Source of the DNA: Dipteris shenzhenensis | Lineage: Eukaryota; Polypodiophyta; Polypodiopsida; Gleicheniales | Assembly (NCBI GenBank): GCA_047967505.1 | Contig: CM106539.1 | DNA length: 64,000 nt | Reading direction: 5' to 3' (one strand) | Shown: positions 32,016 through 45,999 of the stretch, in pieces | How positions within the stretch are numbered: the first letter of the stretch is position 1 | How the letters are laid out: the number at the start of each line of letters is the position of its first letter | Program-made: the position numbers and the translations under genes | The notes under the pieces: generated by a model | Databases searched by the model: none | What the model saw: only the letters and a program-made list of their open reading frames with translations | What the model was told of the DNA's origin: nothing

Positions 32016-34375
32016 GAATGTATGTATACACAATGGTTTCATGGCCCTGGTTGGTTCATTACTCTTGAGGATTTTGTGAAGGCTATACTGTGGAGGTTTT
32101 TAAAGAAATGATTATGCACAATAAGTTAGCCTTGGTTTACTAGACTCTCTAAGGAATAGTTTTGGATATTGTTTCTTTTTTAAATGATTTATTCCATCAT
32201 GTCAAAGATTCCAATGTTTTAAGGAACCCAAGGGGAAGACCTAAAGTCTTATCTTTGGGATTTTATTTGAGGATGCCGAGTTTCTAAATGGTCCATAAAG
32301 GATTAGGCTGAGATCTTGCCTGATTTTGTGGCCACAAGGCCTTGCCAGACTCTATCAAGGAGGACTAGGACCAAATGGTGGTTGTAATGAAGGTGAAATT
32401 TGGGATAGTGGAGTCGCAAATGCTTTGTTGTAGTTGGAATGGTTCAGCCAGAGAAGGTCTCTATATTGGCAATCTGATATGAAGCTTTGTGGACAAAATA
32501 TGAAAGTGCAGCTCTAAAAGCCATGGCATCTTAATCATCAGCCCCTCAAAGTCCTTTAGGGATGAATCACATAAAGATGAGTAAATTTGTGATGGCTTTG
32601 GAGCTCGTCTTACTTATAACAAGTAAAGATCCAAAATCATACATGGAGGCACTCCGTATTGCAACTAAGGAAGAGTCTACTCTATAAATGGAATGTTTAT
32701 TCACATCTACTTCACATTACCAAATTTGGCCTCTCAGATGAAGGTAATGGAAGCTCCTCAGGTATCAAAATCTTTTGAGTTAGATCATAATATCTCCAAG
32801 TTTGGCTGAGTTTGAGGATTTGAAATTACATTTGGTCAATGCATAGCCATCTGGAGCTCTTAGGAGTGACAAGAGTCCTTGAAATATAATTAGGATCACA
32901 CTTTATGAATGCCATGAAAAGAGGCACTATCACATAGAGTGTACTAGGGAGGTACTAGGATGAAGCAAAGAGGAGATAATCCATTAGCAATGATGGAAGA
33001 AATTTCCTTTTAAGGAAAAGAGAGAAACTATTATAATAGGAAGAACTAAATAGGAGTAAGAAAAGGATTCAAATCTTAAGGTTTTGAACCTTGAAGCAAA
33101 ATATAGTACAGTTGTGCCGTACTTAGAAGGAAAGAATATATTTGAAAGAGGACGATATAATGTGTTTTGGGAAAAAGATCATCAAGCAACCCATAGTTGT
33201 GAAAGCCATCCCAACAAAAGATGAAACCTTAATTAGTTCTGGATCTCCTCTCTTGAACTTTTTAATGCAACCTCAAACTAGAGGGAGTCAAGAATTCATT
33301 CTTTGCCATGCTTGGGTAAGGATACCTCTACCTTCATTCCATCAGGTGATGTTTCTCTTCCTACAAGATTTGTGTTTGGTGAGCCTCTTGAAGGAGTGTC
33401 TAGAGTGTTTATTGAGAGTGTTTATTGACGACTAATGTAGTGAATAGGAAATCTTGATGGTTGACACATATGAATGTGAAGCAAAATATGAATATGCAAA
33501 GCTTGAAAATGTTTCTTTCTCATTCACGAAAAGTGCATTGAATCATATGGATAAAGAAATTGATAGCTTGGATCATATGCTAGATAGAGTTTCATGCTTC
33601 TTTGAAAATCCATGTGAAGATCTTGAACCATGTGGCTATGTAACTATCGACCCTTTAGATGCTGATAAGATTGAGGGAAAGTAATCCACATTTTTTGTTG
33701 ATGAAGCAAGCCACATAGGCTAGAATGATGATGTTTCTAGTGGTGATCCTAATGCTATTGAGACTCTTGAAACATTGACACTTACAAATGATGGTGACTT
33801 GGAATCTAAGGTGATGATAGAAGATTACAAAGAACTCTTGATAATGCCTTCTTGGAAGAGAAGATAGTAGAACTATATCGCACTGATGCAAGGATTCTTG
33901 AGCACGTGGAGTTTCAAGATCATTGCATTAGACCTCCTTTTGGTGTGACTAGCCAAATGAATAATCTAGTTTCCTTGTTATTGATAATTGTAAAGGTGTC
34001 AATAAGAAGGTGCATGTCACATGTAGGTCAATAGAATTTGATGGTATCAAATTCCACTAATCCCTTGACACGAAAAACACAAGGAGTGGTTTCTTCATTC
34101 TACTCACTTGGATGTGGAGATAGATTCTTTGATAATGAAGTTGGTGATACAATATTAGGTATTTAATCAAGGACATGCTTGTATTTCTCCAACAATACAT
34201 TGTACTTTTGATTAAGGAAATCCTTCCCTTCATCCAATGGTATACCATGTGTTTGATCGAGGCAATGATATATATGATGCACCATGAGTATGACTCATAT
34301 TCTTGTATGATAGACCATCTTGTTGGCCAATAGACCTCTAAGATAGGCTTGGGAATCTGATGGGGGGAAAGATAT
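32016..34375 (+). pseudogene. Interior of the old element with a broken gag zinc knuckle
   Basis: Most of this stretch has no open frame. At 32901-32943 the translation LYECHEKRHYHIECT has the spacing of a retroviral CCHC zinc knuckle with the first Cys changed to Leu, which suggests degraded gag. Short frames at 33142-33435 and 33454-33684 show no domain. A purine-rich GATGGGGGGAAAG precedes the second arm at 34376 and could be the polypurine tract. If right, the outermost host is a copia- or gypsy-type retrotransposon of considerable age. Confidence 0.45.
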
Positions 34376-35356
34376 GACACGTAAATTTAATATCTTTTAT
34401 TTGGTATTAGTATCGTTTTTATGTATGTTTGATAAAATGGTGAGGATCATATGGTAGCCTAGTGGCTATCATTAAATTGTTTTTATTTTCTAAGATATTA
34501 TAAGGGATTGAGAGGATGAGTGGAATGGATCAATGTAAATACCATGTTTGAAAAATAAATACCTTGGTATGGGTTAAAAGTATTTTTGTATGGGATATTA
34601 TGGGGCAATTTTAGAAATAGAAAGAGTGATTCATATAAAGAAGGGGGTCTCATGTCCATGTGTGCTCAATAATGTAACACAAATAGCATGCCAAGTGTGT
34701 GGAAGGCATGTGGATGAGTGTGGAGTCAAGATAAAGCATTCTAGAATTGCTCTCAACATATGGAAAATAGAGGTTCCCTATGGGCTCCATGTGAGAAGAC
34801 CTTGATTTTCTCATATTTTAAAGAGTCATGAGCATCTTGTGATGGATACATGTCAAAAGTAGCCATAAAGGACATGGATGTTGATAGAAGGCTTATGATG
34901 GGGAAAGGAATCTACATGCAACAATTATAAATGGGTAAAGGAGGGTGACAACGTCAGGGGATGGGGAAGGTTTGACAAATGGCCTATAGGGGGGGATAGA
35001 GTAAGGAAGGGAAAGCAAAGAGGGGAAAGAGCAGTAAGAGTATGGAAGGACAAAGAGGATAGAGGGAAAAAGGGAGGGCATGTAGGAAAGGTAAAGAGGA
35101 GAGGGGAAAGAGGGAAAAGAGGAGAGGGAAAAGAGGAGAGGGGAAAGAGGGAAAGGGAAATACTACGGGAAAAGAGAAAGAGAAGAAGGGGTAGAGAAAG
35201 AGAAGAAGGGGTCTCCCACAATTAGGAAACATGTTGCTATAGATCTTGTCTCCTAAAGCCTCTTTATGAGCTTTCTCTCTCCCTCTTGTAGATGTTCTTT
35301 GGTATAGAATTTTTGGAATCCACTTCTCTTTAGTTGCTTCTTCCATCAGTATCCTT

Positions 35357-35412
<56 letters not shown>

Positions 35413-36735
35413 GATGTGAAGCCTCTATTGACACGAGGTCAGTGAGTTGTAGCTTCATCTCCCTTGGAAATTGAGAACCATAAATGTCATTTCTCTTGAT
35501 TTTTCTTGTTCTTTTGGGTGCTTGCGGCAACCACATGGGTAAATATTTTCTAAAGCCACTATGAGTGTCTATCCTTTACTTCTAGTCAAATGGTATGGAC
35601 CTTGGATCATTGAGAAAATTTGAGTGTTGGGAAAGCATTCTTCTAGGTGGAATGTGTGAAAAGAGGAAAATCATGGGGACAATTTGATTCCTTGGTGGTA
35701 AAAATCTCATAACTTGTGTACTCGCTTGTCTAATTTTGATAAAACCTTTATCAACATGAAGAACTCTTCAAGGCACACCTTTACATGTATTAATTTTTTA
35801 TATCAAATGTTAGAAGTAATAGTTATGATTCTATATGCATGTTAATCCATTTTAGACTATGTTAAGAGCTTCTATGGAGGAGGTGCAATGTTTTCGCAAT
35901 TTTTACCCATCTAGCCAAATCAGCCCCTTCATGCCCCTTGATACATGTTGGTTCATGTCATATTGAGCTATAAAGTGTTCTTTCAACAATGCATCATGTT
36001 TCTATTTGTTGTAGATTGGGTTTGTGAGATTATGACCTTTCTTGATCCCTTTCTTCATCCTATGCTAGACTATAATGACACTTGACATTTTATCATCTTC
36101 ATTGTTATCTAAGAGAATCTAGAAAGGAGAGTTATAGTTATTTTCTTTGCATAAAAGTGTATATTTCAATCCCCTTTTTAAGTAATGAATATCTTTGTCA
36201 TTGAGTTTGGAAGAACCAAAAATCTAAGAGATGTGTGACGTTTCACTACCCCAAAATTCATGCCACATATTTAGTTGGAGATGTTGGGTATGTTTGACCT
36301 TGCATTTGTCTTGCCTTACTAAATGATCTCGGGTAGAGTGGATTGTAGTATTGGCATGTATTTTCCAACCATTTACCAAAAGGATTCCTAGAAGAACTCC
36401 ATTAGAAAATATTGCAACACATCAATGAGGATTACAAGATCTTAAAGGTGATGCTGAAGCCATTTGCACGGTCATTATGAGCCCTTTATGTTTGCAATCT
36501 TGAATATGTTGGGGTGAATTGACAATGCCATCAAGAGCAATGACAAGTTGGCATTGTCCATGCATTGGTAGCTTGATATGAAGAAGAGTTGAATCTTTGG
36601 GTGGTTGTTGTCCATAATAGTAGAGTGGCAATTCTTAATGCCTTCAATTTCCCTTGCTACACAAATGATGAAGAGTATATTACCTTGAATCTATTATGTG
36701 CACTTCCAAATATAACAAGGGTGCTTCTTGAATGT
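34376..36735. repeat. Right arm of the old repeated element
   Basis: Second copy of the repeat at 984-2629 plus 31503-32015, uninterrupted. It includes a GA-rich minus-type purine tract (34970-35215) and a (CT)n run (35364-35410) not equally long in the other arm. Divergence is much larger than between the gypsy LTRs. Confidence 0.65.
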
Positions 36736-36985
36736 AGGGATGTTTTTATAGAAGGTATAGTAATATAGTATTATCATATATTGGCAAAAGTTTTATAACT
36801 TATTTCAAACCATTGGAGAATTTCAGCTTTTGTTATAAGTTTTCTTTCAAATTTTAGGGAAATATTCTAGAGCATTTAAAAACTTTCATTATTCACAAAT
36901 ATGCTTAAGACTAATAATATCACCTCTTTTTTCAATTTCAAAATTAAAAAAGACATGAAGTAAATAGCATTTAGGATGTTATGAA

Positions 36986-37713
36986 TGTAATAAAATAATA
37001 CAACGTCTATGCTCAACAGATAACAAGATCTCATACACGAGAGAAAACAAGATAGTATGGAGAATCAAAAATTTGATTACTATAGAACTGATACAATAGA
37101 TGGCGCTACCTCCCAACCGTGTGCTCTTGTGAAAGAAGCTTTGATGGCTTGCCGGAAATAGTAGAAGACGGAGGCTGGATGCTAAGGAATCAGGGTTGCT
37201 GTAGCCAGTGATGAAATGGGCTTCACGGGCTTGCTCTTATGTAGCCACCAGTCGTAGTCGGTTAGGCTCAATTGGGTGGCCGACCCAGTCCGCCCAAAAT
37301 GATCGACTGGGGGTCGGTCCCGAAATAGGCCACCGACCATATGATAGAACCGGTGCACAAACAGAGCAACTTACCTACGGTTCCCTTTCGGCCCACAGCC
37401 ATTCGGGATCATCTGAGGCTCCAAACAGGCCCCGCAACTCGAGAGTGGGCTGCCCTGGAAATGCTCCATCTACCCTCAGTGTGGTCAATCAAGGGATGCC
37501 TTCCCGCACTTGCATGTAGCCTAGTTGGCAGTGTGCCAACTCTATCTAAAGCCGTCCAACCATCAGGCCACACATGGCCCGCATCTTGTGTCCAAACCAG
37601 GACCTACCAGATAACCGAGCTACTCAAATGCCTTCTCCTCATATGGGGGGCTTACAAGTAGAGTTAGCTGGTTCCCACATAGTTACATGAGAGTGGAGCA
37701 TTGATATCTAACA
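36986..37713 (-). mobile_element. Solo LTR of a copia family, TSD atgaa
   Basis: A 728-base sequence starts TGTAATAAAATAATAC and ends GATATCTAACA on the plus strand, that is TGTTAGATATC...TTACA on the minus strand. It is flanked by perfect atgaa duplications at 36981-36985 and 37714-37718. It matches the LTR at 48872-49603 closely. No interior remains, so it is the product of recombination between two LTRs. Confidence 0.92.
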
Positions 37714-37853
37714 ATGAAGCATAAAAAGCATAAAATTCTTTAAGGATAATGCATATCCTTCAAATCCATTGGAAAGAGGATTCTCAACGTCGAGTTCAAA
37801 TAGTCCAAAAATCTAATTATAGCCTTTTCTTTTATAACTGGACTATTAGAGTG

Positions 37854-38330
37854 CTAATTCTCTATCATATAACAAGAGTATAATCTCAAGCTAAGATCTA
37901 ATTTATCATCCAACTTACTACAAGGCTTATTCTTCAAGTGACCTAGAGTACTAAAACACCTTTCATCCTCAACAGAGCCAATAATAAATAGTTGGCATAG
38001 ATTTACAAGCTTTAAGTACTTAGAAATTATGTTATCTTGTAGGAATGTGCTATGAGATATCTGATTGCAAAGTTGAACCATGGAATTTTAAATTTGAACA
38101 TTTTCTATTGAATAACTTAAAACTTTGCTCATGTATGACCTCCAAAAAAAGGAAAGACTGCAATAAATCTTTCAAAACCCAACAAACCATTGTAATTTAC
38201 ATTGTCCATGTAAATTCCTTTTCAAAATTTTCTTTGAGAGATCCAAATGATTCTTTATATAATTTCACAAGATTCAATGATCCAAAAATGTGGGAATACG
38301 ACTCTAAATGCTTCCATTAGGTCATTTCAT
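37854..38330 (-). pseudogene. hAT transposase C-terminal relic
   Basis: On the minus strand the 75-codon frame at 37854-38081 reads SVEDERCFSTLGHLKNKPCSKLDDKLDLSLRL. This matches the hAT dimerisation domain pattern (S-xEDERxFSxL...K...RxxLxxxL). The upstream part (to about 38330) carries related sequence interrupted by stops. hAT transposases need this C-terminal segment for dimerisation; only the relic is left. Confidence 0.75.
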
Positions 38331-40555
38331 GGGAACTTGCCTCTAATCTCATCTACCACTACACTTGCCAATTCACTAAGGGCAAGATGTTATATTTTAC
38401 CGCCCTTTCACCACATTACCAAATCAACTTGCAAATATGTAATGTTCTGCTAATATTCCAAATATAAATATTGTTTTTGTGAGACCCCTTTATTCACAAT
38501 ACTACCCTACACATTTACTTAATTTTTGCATCCTCTCAACTAAAACCTCCACCATGCATACTTACTAGAAGCCCCATTTGGAAAAAAGAAGCTTAAATGT
38601 CCCTTTCATATAAGAAAGGGACCTTTGGGCTTGTTTTTTCAACATAGTCAATGTGAAAAAAAGAGGCCCGAAAACCCCTTTTGTCAAAGAAAGGGGTATT
38701 TGGTAGCCCACCAGATTTCAAGTGTAGAACGATGGGACCTCCAACGACAAAATTGCATGCAATCAGCTACGAGTTGCAACACTTAGCAATGTAACACCAA
38801 CAGATTGGCAGCTACAATGCTCCTAGCCATCTTCCCTAGCCTCCACAAACTGGACGAGCTACCCCACAGCATAACATCGAGCACAAACAAGTCTCGCCAC
38901 ATCACATGGGATGATTCAACACATCAAGCTGCAAGGAAGCAAACAATAATGCCAAGGCAACCATGTCCTACATCTAATGACCTGCTTCTATAGCATAACC
39001 ACCTGACTACATTAACCCAAACTGCAGCATGACAGGCTCTCCATAGTGGGAAAAAGCCCATCAACTTGCAACAGCCTAACACAATGAGTGCCTAATGTCC
39101 AACAGTGCACACACACCTCCACAACTCCTTCATTAATGACTAGCCTCTTCCAATGAACAGCGGATTGGAACCAAGCCACGGATGACTAGCCTCCTGCATG
39201 GCTGACACCTTCACGATGACAACACCCTACATATGAGACTCCAACACAACGGTCTCGACCTTCTAGCTAGCTCCAATGACTTGCTAGCTCAAGCAACATG
39301 CAATGGATCCTTGATTCTAAGATGGATAGACAACGAAGCTCCACCAACAACTCTAGTGCAAATTCCTCCATGGACTACCTTGATGGAATCTCCATGATTT
39401 TGATGGAATCTTTGTGATTCCAAAGGAATCTTCCTAGATTCCTTATCACCAAGGATTGGGCATCCTAGTGACACGTAGCCCCATGATCCATGTGACACAT
39501 CATCAATTATCCTCAGCTATGGCCAATTAAAAATTTGACGTGTCATGTAGTTATATCACCTTATCTCCACTTGGCACCTTATCTGCCACATCATTCAGTA
39601 CATGTGTCACACCCACCTCACCCAATTTTCACATCATCCCATATCCGCCACATGGCCTTGTGCCACATCAACATTCTTGCTAAATCACACAGCAATTGCC
39701 ATGTGATAGTGCCACATCATCACCTACCACCTCACCTGACAGTGGTAGTGACAACTCATAATGCCACCTCACCAGTCCATGCCAGCATGCCATATGGCAT
39801 AGTGCTAGATAGGTACGGTAACCTCTTCACAAGAACACAGGAACACTACACGTCATTACCCACTACCACATCATCAACTTTGGGCCCTCTTGAAATCAAA
39901 ATTTGACCTTTTTTCCCAGGGTCGTATGTTGTAAGCCAAGTGGAATTTGAAGGTGCTCCAAAGAGCGAAATTGCTCACCAACTCACAATCTACGCACATA
40001 GTCACCTCAAATTTCACATTTAGGATGCCCACTTTGTAATATTTGCAGAAACCTCTTCATTGGCACTCCTCCTAATTAGATCACACCCTCCTCATCACCA
40101 TCCCCTCCTGATCACATCACATCCCCTCCAAACCTAGAATAAACCAAATTAAGATAAAATTTATTTTGTTGCTTTTTATCTCAATTAACATGTACACTAG
40201 TTATAGGACTAGCTACCATAGAGGAGAGAACTTTAAAACAAGCCAATCGAAGCCTTGCCCAAAAATTGATGATTAGTTTCCAATCGACATCAATCCCTAT
40301 GGAGCCTATCATCGGTACTCATCTCACACACATTGATACCTATTCCATTCATTGACAGAGGGCAGATTCACTCTTGTTGAGTAACTTGGTAGTTTGGTTT
40401 ACCAATTCAGGATAGTTGCACCTTTGCACTCACATGCCACCTTGTAAAGTTACTAGTTGACTATTTGCATCATGTGCACTATGACTTGTAAAGCCTCTAG
40501 CTATTATTGTAAATTGGTTGCTATTTGTTAATAGGGTTTTGATTCTTGGTACACC
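38331..40555. other. Decayed intergenic DNA
   Basis: No supported gene. A short hairpin with arms GTCCCTTTC/GAAAGGGAC lies at about 38599-38622, and 39480-39900 is enriched in 'gccacatcatca' phrases with a composition-driven 123-codon frame. The rest shows nothing I can name. Confidence 0.45.
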
Positions 40556-41090
40556 ATGGCAAAATCACATGATGATGTCATATTTCTTGATAAGAGTGGC
40601 AAGCTTAATGATAACAACTATGGCAATTGGAAGTTCAAAATGTTGAACATTTTTCAGCTGAAGAACTTGTGAGACATTGTCATGGAAGATGAAAAGAGAT
40701 GCAAACCTACCTTGACAACTCCTCTTACCATAGATCAGCCAACTAGAGCTCACAAAGCATAGGAAGAGTGTAGCTGACTTGCTTGGAAGACTTCGAAAAG
40801 AAGATACAATGCCAATAACATGTACATGGAGAATCAGCTAAACAATAATCCAATGCTTCCAAATGAATATGGTCCTGACTTCTTACTTAGATTGAAGGAT
40901 CTTGGCGATCAGCTCAGATCACTTGGATAAGAGGTCAAAAAGGAGGGACTAGTCTAGCTTGCCATCAATGGTGGACTTGGACCAGATTATGGGCAGTTTA
41001 TGATTGCATTCATGCACCACCAACATTTGAACTCATGTCAAACATACTCATGCAGTGGCAATTAAAAGGAAAATAGTTAAAGAGCTAGAT
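40556..41090 (+). pseudogene. gag: Copia gag fragment
   Basis: From the ATG at 40556 the frame reads FLDKSGKLNDNNYGNWKFKM, the typical opening of plant copia gag proteins (L...NY..WK..M), and continues with MYMENQLNNNPM and LLRLKDLGDQLRSLG through several stops (TGA near 40670, TAG near 40760, TAA near 40928). No pol follows, so it is an isolated fragment of a decayed element. Confidence 0.75.
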
Positions 41091-41622
41091 GTTATATTTG
41101 TTGTTATTTCTCAATATCACACTCGTATGGGATGATAGAGCTGTTGAGAAACATCACAAGTGTAAAGCTTCAACTTATACCTCAAGTAACATGGGCATTG
41201 AATGAATGTGGTATAGTAACTTCTATTGGTACATGATAAGAAATTTACTATCTCTTGGTTAATGAGAGAGATTAAGATCTTTTAATTGTACTTTTTGACC
41301 ATCTTAATGATTATATCTAAACTTGAATGCATCATTGATCACAACATGAAAAGATAAAAAAATATTTATGTCAAATATTTGCTCAAGTTTAAGGATCATC
41401 CGAGCGATGATGCTCAGTGGATGCTTGAGTGGTTCTTTCAAGCTTCTCCAAACCTCATCAGCTCCTATAATCAAACATGTGACTCGGGTTAGTTGTAATC
41501 CAAGCAAGAAGGATGTTATAAATTGCTATGGATATTATTTTATTTTAGTCAAGTGTGACTATGGAAAAGTATTCAACTAAAGTGCACTAGACATGGCGGG
41601 GGTCCTAGAGATGCTTTCTCGT

Positions 41623-41858
41623 GGGGGTCACTATGTATAAACCCTCTATACCACGTGCGTTCAAGGCCTATTTCTAAAATCCCTTATCTGTAAATTTTTC
41701 ATTAATAAAATGTACCCCTTTTCTATACAAATCTGTAAATTTTTCTCAAAACTAGTTTAAATAGTCCCTTATGTATATGTATTTCTGTAAATTTTAGAAA
41801 TAAAAAATATCCTTCTGTTGAACTCACGTGATACGGTTACATATGATGAGTGACCCCC
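41623..41858. mobile_element. MITE copy 1 with GGGGGTCACT ends
   Basis: About 236 bases start GGGGGTCACTATGTATAAA and end GATGAGTGACCCCC. The terminal GGGGGTCACT is inverted at the end. A second copy lies at 44524-44764 in the same orientation with about 90 percent identity by eye. AT-rich, non-coding and small, it fits a miniature inverted-repeat element. Confidence 0.75.
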
Positions 41859-42420
41859 CCAAGGATGCTTTGCATGGTTTTGTTAGGGATGCCTAACTAG
41901 CCTATGATTTGCCATGCTAGATGGTTGGTATTGTGGGTGATTCCATGTTAATACTAATCTCGCTAGTGTTATTGGTACATTGAGTGCAATTATATTGGGA
42001 TTGATTGATTTGGTGATCCGTTCAATTGACTGTTAATAAATAAAGTAATCTGTGGCTTGAGTACAGGTGATGGGAACCACTTATGAGGCTTGGAGTTAGT
42101 GGTGAGGGTACCAATTGACATGTTGCACGGTGCATGCTATATGACCATGGGCCAATGTTGTAAACATAATGAATACAAAGCCATGGGCTATCAATTGTGG
42201 ATGAGGGCATATTAAGCCTTGTGATACTTTGAGCTCAAGGAGCTACATTGAGCAATCCCTCTAATTATGGACAAGGGATTCTTTTGGATGTACTATTTTT
42301 GGCTCTTTACTTTTTGGAATATGCAGCTATAAATACTCTAGATGGGAAGAAAAAGCCATAATCTAGAGGGAGCAGATTGAACCCCATGTAGCTTTTCATT
42401 ACAACAAACCTGGAGGCAAC

Positions 42421-42548
42421 ATTATGTATCTTGCTTTAATAATTCCCACACATTTACCAACCATATTGCTTATTTTCAGGCAACATTATGTATCTTGCTT
42501 TAATAATTCCCACACATTTACCAACCATATTGCTTATTTTCAAAAGTC
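42421..42548 (+). repeat. 64-bp perfect tandem duplication
   Basis: The block starting ATTATGTATCTTGC at 42421 is repeated, essentially without change, starting at 42485. It lies in AT-rich non-coding DNA and indicates a recent replication-slippage or repair event. Confidence 0.9.
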
Positions 42549-44523
42549 CTCCTCACCCAATATCATAGAGCTCTTGGCTAAAGAAATCCAATGTAATCAA
42601 AGATTTATCTTGAAATGAAATATTGGTATGAAACTACTATCATATTAGTGTGTTTGGACTTTTGACCTAGGTAAGGATACGAAATTTGAGGCTAGAAATT
42701 CCTCTTGATTGTAGAGTATCATTCAAAGGAGAAATTTCCATCATTGTCTCTTCTTCCTTAAACTTCTTTGCTTTGGAACTTGTACAGCTACCAAATGCTC
42801 CTGCTTTAGTAACCAGTGCTACTTATAGCCTGTCTGCTCTTAGTCCATGACCAATGAAGGCAAAACATTCAGAAATAGAACTACACCTCATGTCAAATTC
42901 ACAAGGGTAAACAATGCTAGACTAGCAACACCCACAATATGCATGAGCCTTTCAAAAACTCCTATGCACAACACAAAAAAGTCAAACTTATATAGATATA
43001 CAATATTCAACACACCAAAGCTAAGACTTGGAGAGTAAGAGTGATTGATTGACTTCCCTTTTTTGTTATTGCAACTAATATGAGAGCTAGTGATCTAGCA
43101 AAGGATAATGGAAGACTTCTCTTTGGTTGGGTTGCATCTAGTTGGTTGTGTGCTCATTTTGCCATTTCTCTTTAAACAAGAATATTGAACTTACACTACA
43201 ACAATAAGAAATCTAGCTATAAGGAAGTGGAATTGTATCTACCAAACCTTACCTATGACATCATCATTGACTATTCTTGGCTTCAACCACTCCAAATCCT
43301 CTTACTTTTTGACCCTTGTAAGTCCTTTTATACTTATATAAGCTAATGACACACAGTCTTTGGCAGACATCTGATTTCCTCTATTGTGGAGCATCTCTTC
43401 ATGGATTTTTACAACCTAAATGCTCGATACCTCTATTTTGCAACCTTTTGTTCTTGTTGCATAAAGACTAAGATGCGATTTCTTGTGTCATCCAATTTTG
43501 AACATGCAAGCCCTAAGCCTAAAGCCCTAAGCCTATTGTCTATATATCATGGTCTATCTTAGTTGCTAAGTGCTATGGTGACCCTATCCTTGAATTTCAT
43601 TCAAAATTATTACTAATCAATGATGTGATACTTTATGGTGCATGCAAAATGCCTGCAAGAAAATTTTGCAGTGCACCAACTTTGATGCAATCCATATAGC
43701 AAAAGAGCTAGTTCAATCATACAGGGCCTATGCTACCATATAAGTGAGAAGATCAAGATTTTAGCTCATAGGCTCAACACTAGCTTTTGTCTTTGAAAGG
43801 CTAGCTTCTTGTATGGTGAGTACCATCTATTGACTTTGAGTATGATTATTTGGGATCCTTATTTTGTCACATATGTGGTAGGGATCTATATTTTGAATCT
43901 ATTGCAAGAAGGGCCTATACTAATATTTTAAAGCAATGACAACATATGCCTTTCATTTGTAGGCTCTAAGAATTTTGTAATTAACCTCGCTTTCCTTTCT
44001 TTTTCCTTAAAGAAGTATTGATCTAGCTATATTTCTCACTATGGGATCTCTTTGGTTTTGTCAAAATTTGAATCTTATATTGGATCAAGAATTAGACTCA
44101 TTAGCTACATTCCTCATTATTGGGTATCCTTGGTTTTCAAATTTTGAAGCTCATATGACTAGTAATGAGTCCAACAATTTCAAAGAGAAGCGAAGGTAGT
44201 TTTTGGAAATTAAAGGGTAAGAAGACAATGACTTTGGCATATAGTTGCACTAACCATGCATGTTATTGATGGTCGCATGAAAGGAGGCAATTTAAATATT
44301 AATAAAGTGAAGGTATTATCTAAGAAAACTTAAAGAAATGTTGCTTCATTGAACAAAATTCATGAGAATTTGGATGGTTGTGGATGTAACCAAGATGGCC
44401 ATGTAGAGGGACCATAAGGTCTTAAATTCATGCCAAATTTTGCATGGATCTTATTCAATGTGACATGCATGTGGGACTCACGGCAAATCGACAATGAGAA
44501 CAAACCATTGAAATCCTCAACTC
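42549..44523. other. Decayed intergenic DNA
   Basis: No supported gene. A 63-codon frame at 42847-43038 and other short frames have no domain character. No repeat or hairpin stood out. Confidence 0.45.
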
Positions 44524-44764
44524 GGGGGGGTCACTATGTATAAACCCTCTATATCACGTGCGTTCAAGACCTATATTTAAAATCCCTTATCTGTAAATTT
44601 TTTCATAAATAAAATGTACCCCTTTTCTATACAAATCTGTAAATTTTTTCCAAAACTATTTTAAATAGTCCCTTATGTATATTTATTTATGTATATTTTA
44701 GGAATAAAAAATATCCTTCTGTTGAACTCACGTGATAGGGTTACATATGATGAGTGACCCCCCC
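44524..44764. mobile_element. MITE copy 2 with GGGGGGTCACT ends
   Basis: Second copy of the 41623-41858 element, with seven G at the start and seven C at the end. The flanks ctc (left) and gag (right) make the inverted repeat three bases longer than in copy 1, probably by chance. Confidence 0.75.
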
Positions 44765-45376
44765 GAGATCCTCAATGCCAACCTATATTCAAATATTACC
44801 AAGTACAAGGTACACTTTTGAACTTGGAGTGCTCTCTCAAGACTTTTGAACTTGGAATGCTCTCAAGACTTTTGCAATAGTGAGGTCATGAGATGTAGAT
44901 GGGTCTGATTTAGTCAACAAGGATAATGTGCTCTTAGATTTTGGGTGTCTGATAGTGGTCAATGTTTTGCAAAAAAAATTCCACAAGGGCCACTTGAACC
45001 TCTACCTTCTCCCATGCTAGTAATGGCTCATGCAAATTGGCAGAATCTAAAGATAGGTCATGGGTCAACCTGTCTGTTGGGGATAATTTTTCTTTGAGCC
45101 CCAAAATTAGTGGAGGGAGACAAGGATCTTGTGTACTCATTTTTGGAAATTGAGATGCGTGTGTCCCCCAACAAGAAGGATGTGTGTTGAAAGAAGATTG
45201 GAACAAATAGTTTCATGAAGCATATAGTGCATCCATCATAGGTATTGCCTCAAATGTAGTTCCACTACGTATAGTATGGAAAGAGATAAAAACATCAAAC
45301 TAGCACTTTGAATTCTATTGTGAGTGCTAAGTTGCACATATGGACATGAAATGGATATTAACAAGTCACTTATAAC

Positions 45377-45999
45377 TGTTAAATTACACAACGCAGCAGA
45401 ACAGAAACTGAATAAAGAATACAGAGTACACAGCAAACTGGAGATGAACAAAATTTTCCTTCAATACTGATGTAGTACAGATGATGGCTCCATCCACCCA
45501 TGCACTCCCACAATAGAGCTTAGATGGCGATATAGACAGATACTAGGTGAAGAGCTACTAGCTAGAAGATCTGATCTGACACAATGGACTGGGGAGCTTG
45601 CCTCTTTATAGCTATGAGGGTGGTAGTCGGATCAACCTAGTCGGTGGAGTTGACCAGTCAACCTAGTCGTCCATGGAATATTCAAGGAATATTCCCTATA
45701 CCATCGCCTCGGGGGCTCTCATCCCCAAATCCCCACCAAGGGGCCGTTGGGACCCCCCAGCTAGGGGCCAACTGGCCCCCAGACACCAACGAGAGCAAGG
45801 GGCTCCCACACAATCAACTTTCTACCATCAACAGTCTCATTAATAGACCTCATCTGACATGCCAAGTCAAGATCCCAAGTCAGGATCCATCCAGTGTCCT
45901 GGGCTCACACATGGCTTCTCCTCATATGAGAGCCTTACAATTGAGCACCTTGGACCACTGATGGTTACCAGGAGGGTGGGTCATTGAGCATATCTAACA
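45377..45999 (-). mobile_element. Solo LTR of a related copia family, TSD ataac
   Basis: 623 bases from TGTTAAATTACAC to CATATCTAACA on the plus strand, flanked by perfect ataac at 45372-45376 and 46000-46004. The minus-strand start TGTTAGATATG and the Gly/Pro-rich GC block followed by 'cttctcctcatatgagagcc' resemble the LTRs at 36986 and 48872, so it belongs to a sister family. Confidence 0.9.

Noticed and set aside
39535-39906. 123-codon histidine/threonine-rich frame
   Set aside because: Follows from repeated 'cacatcatc'-like phrases; no domain, start context or splicing support.
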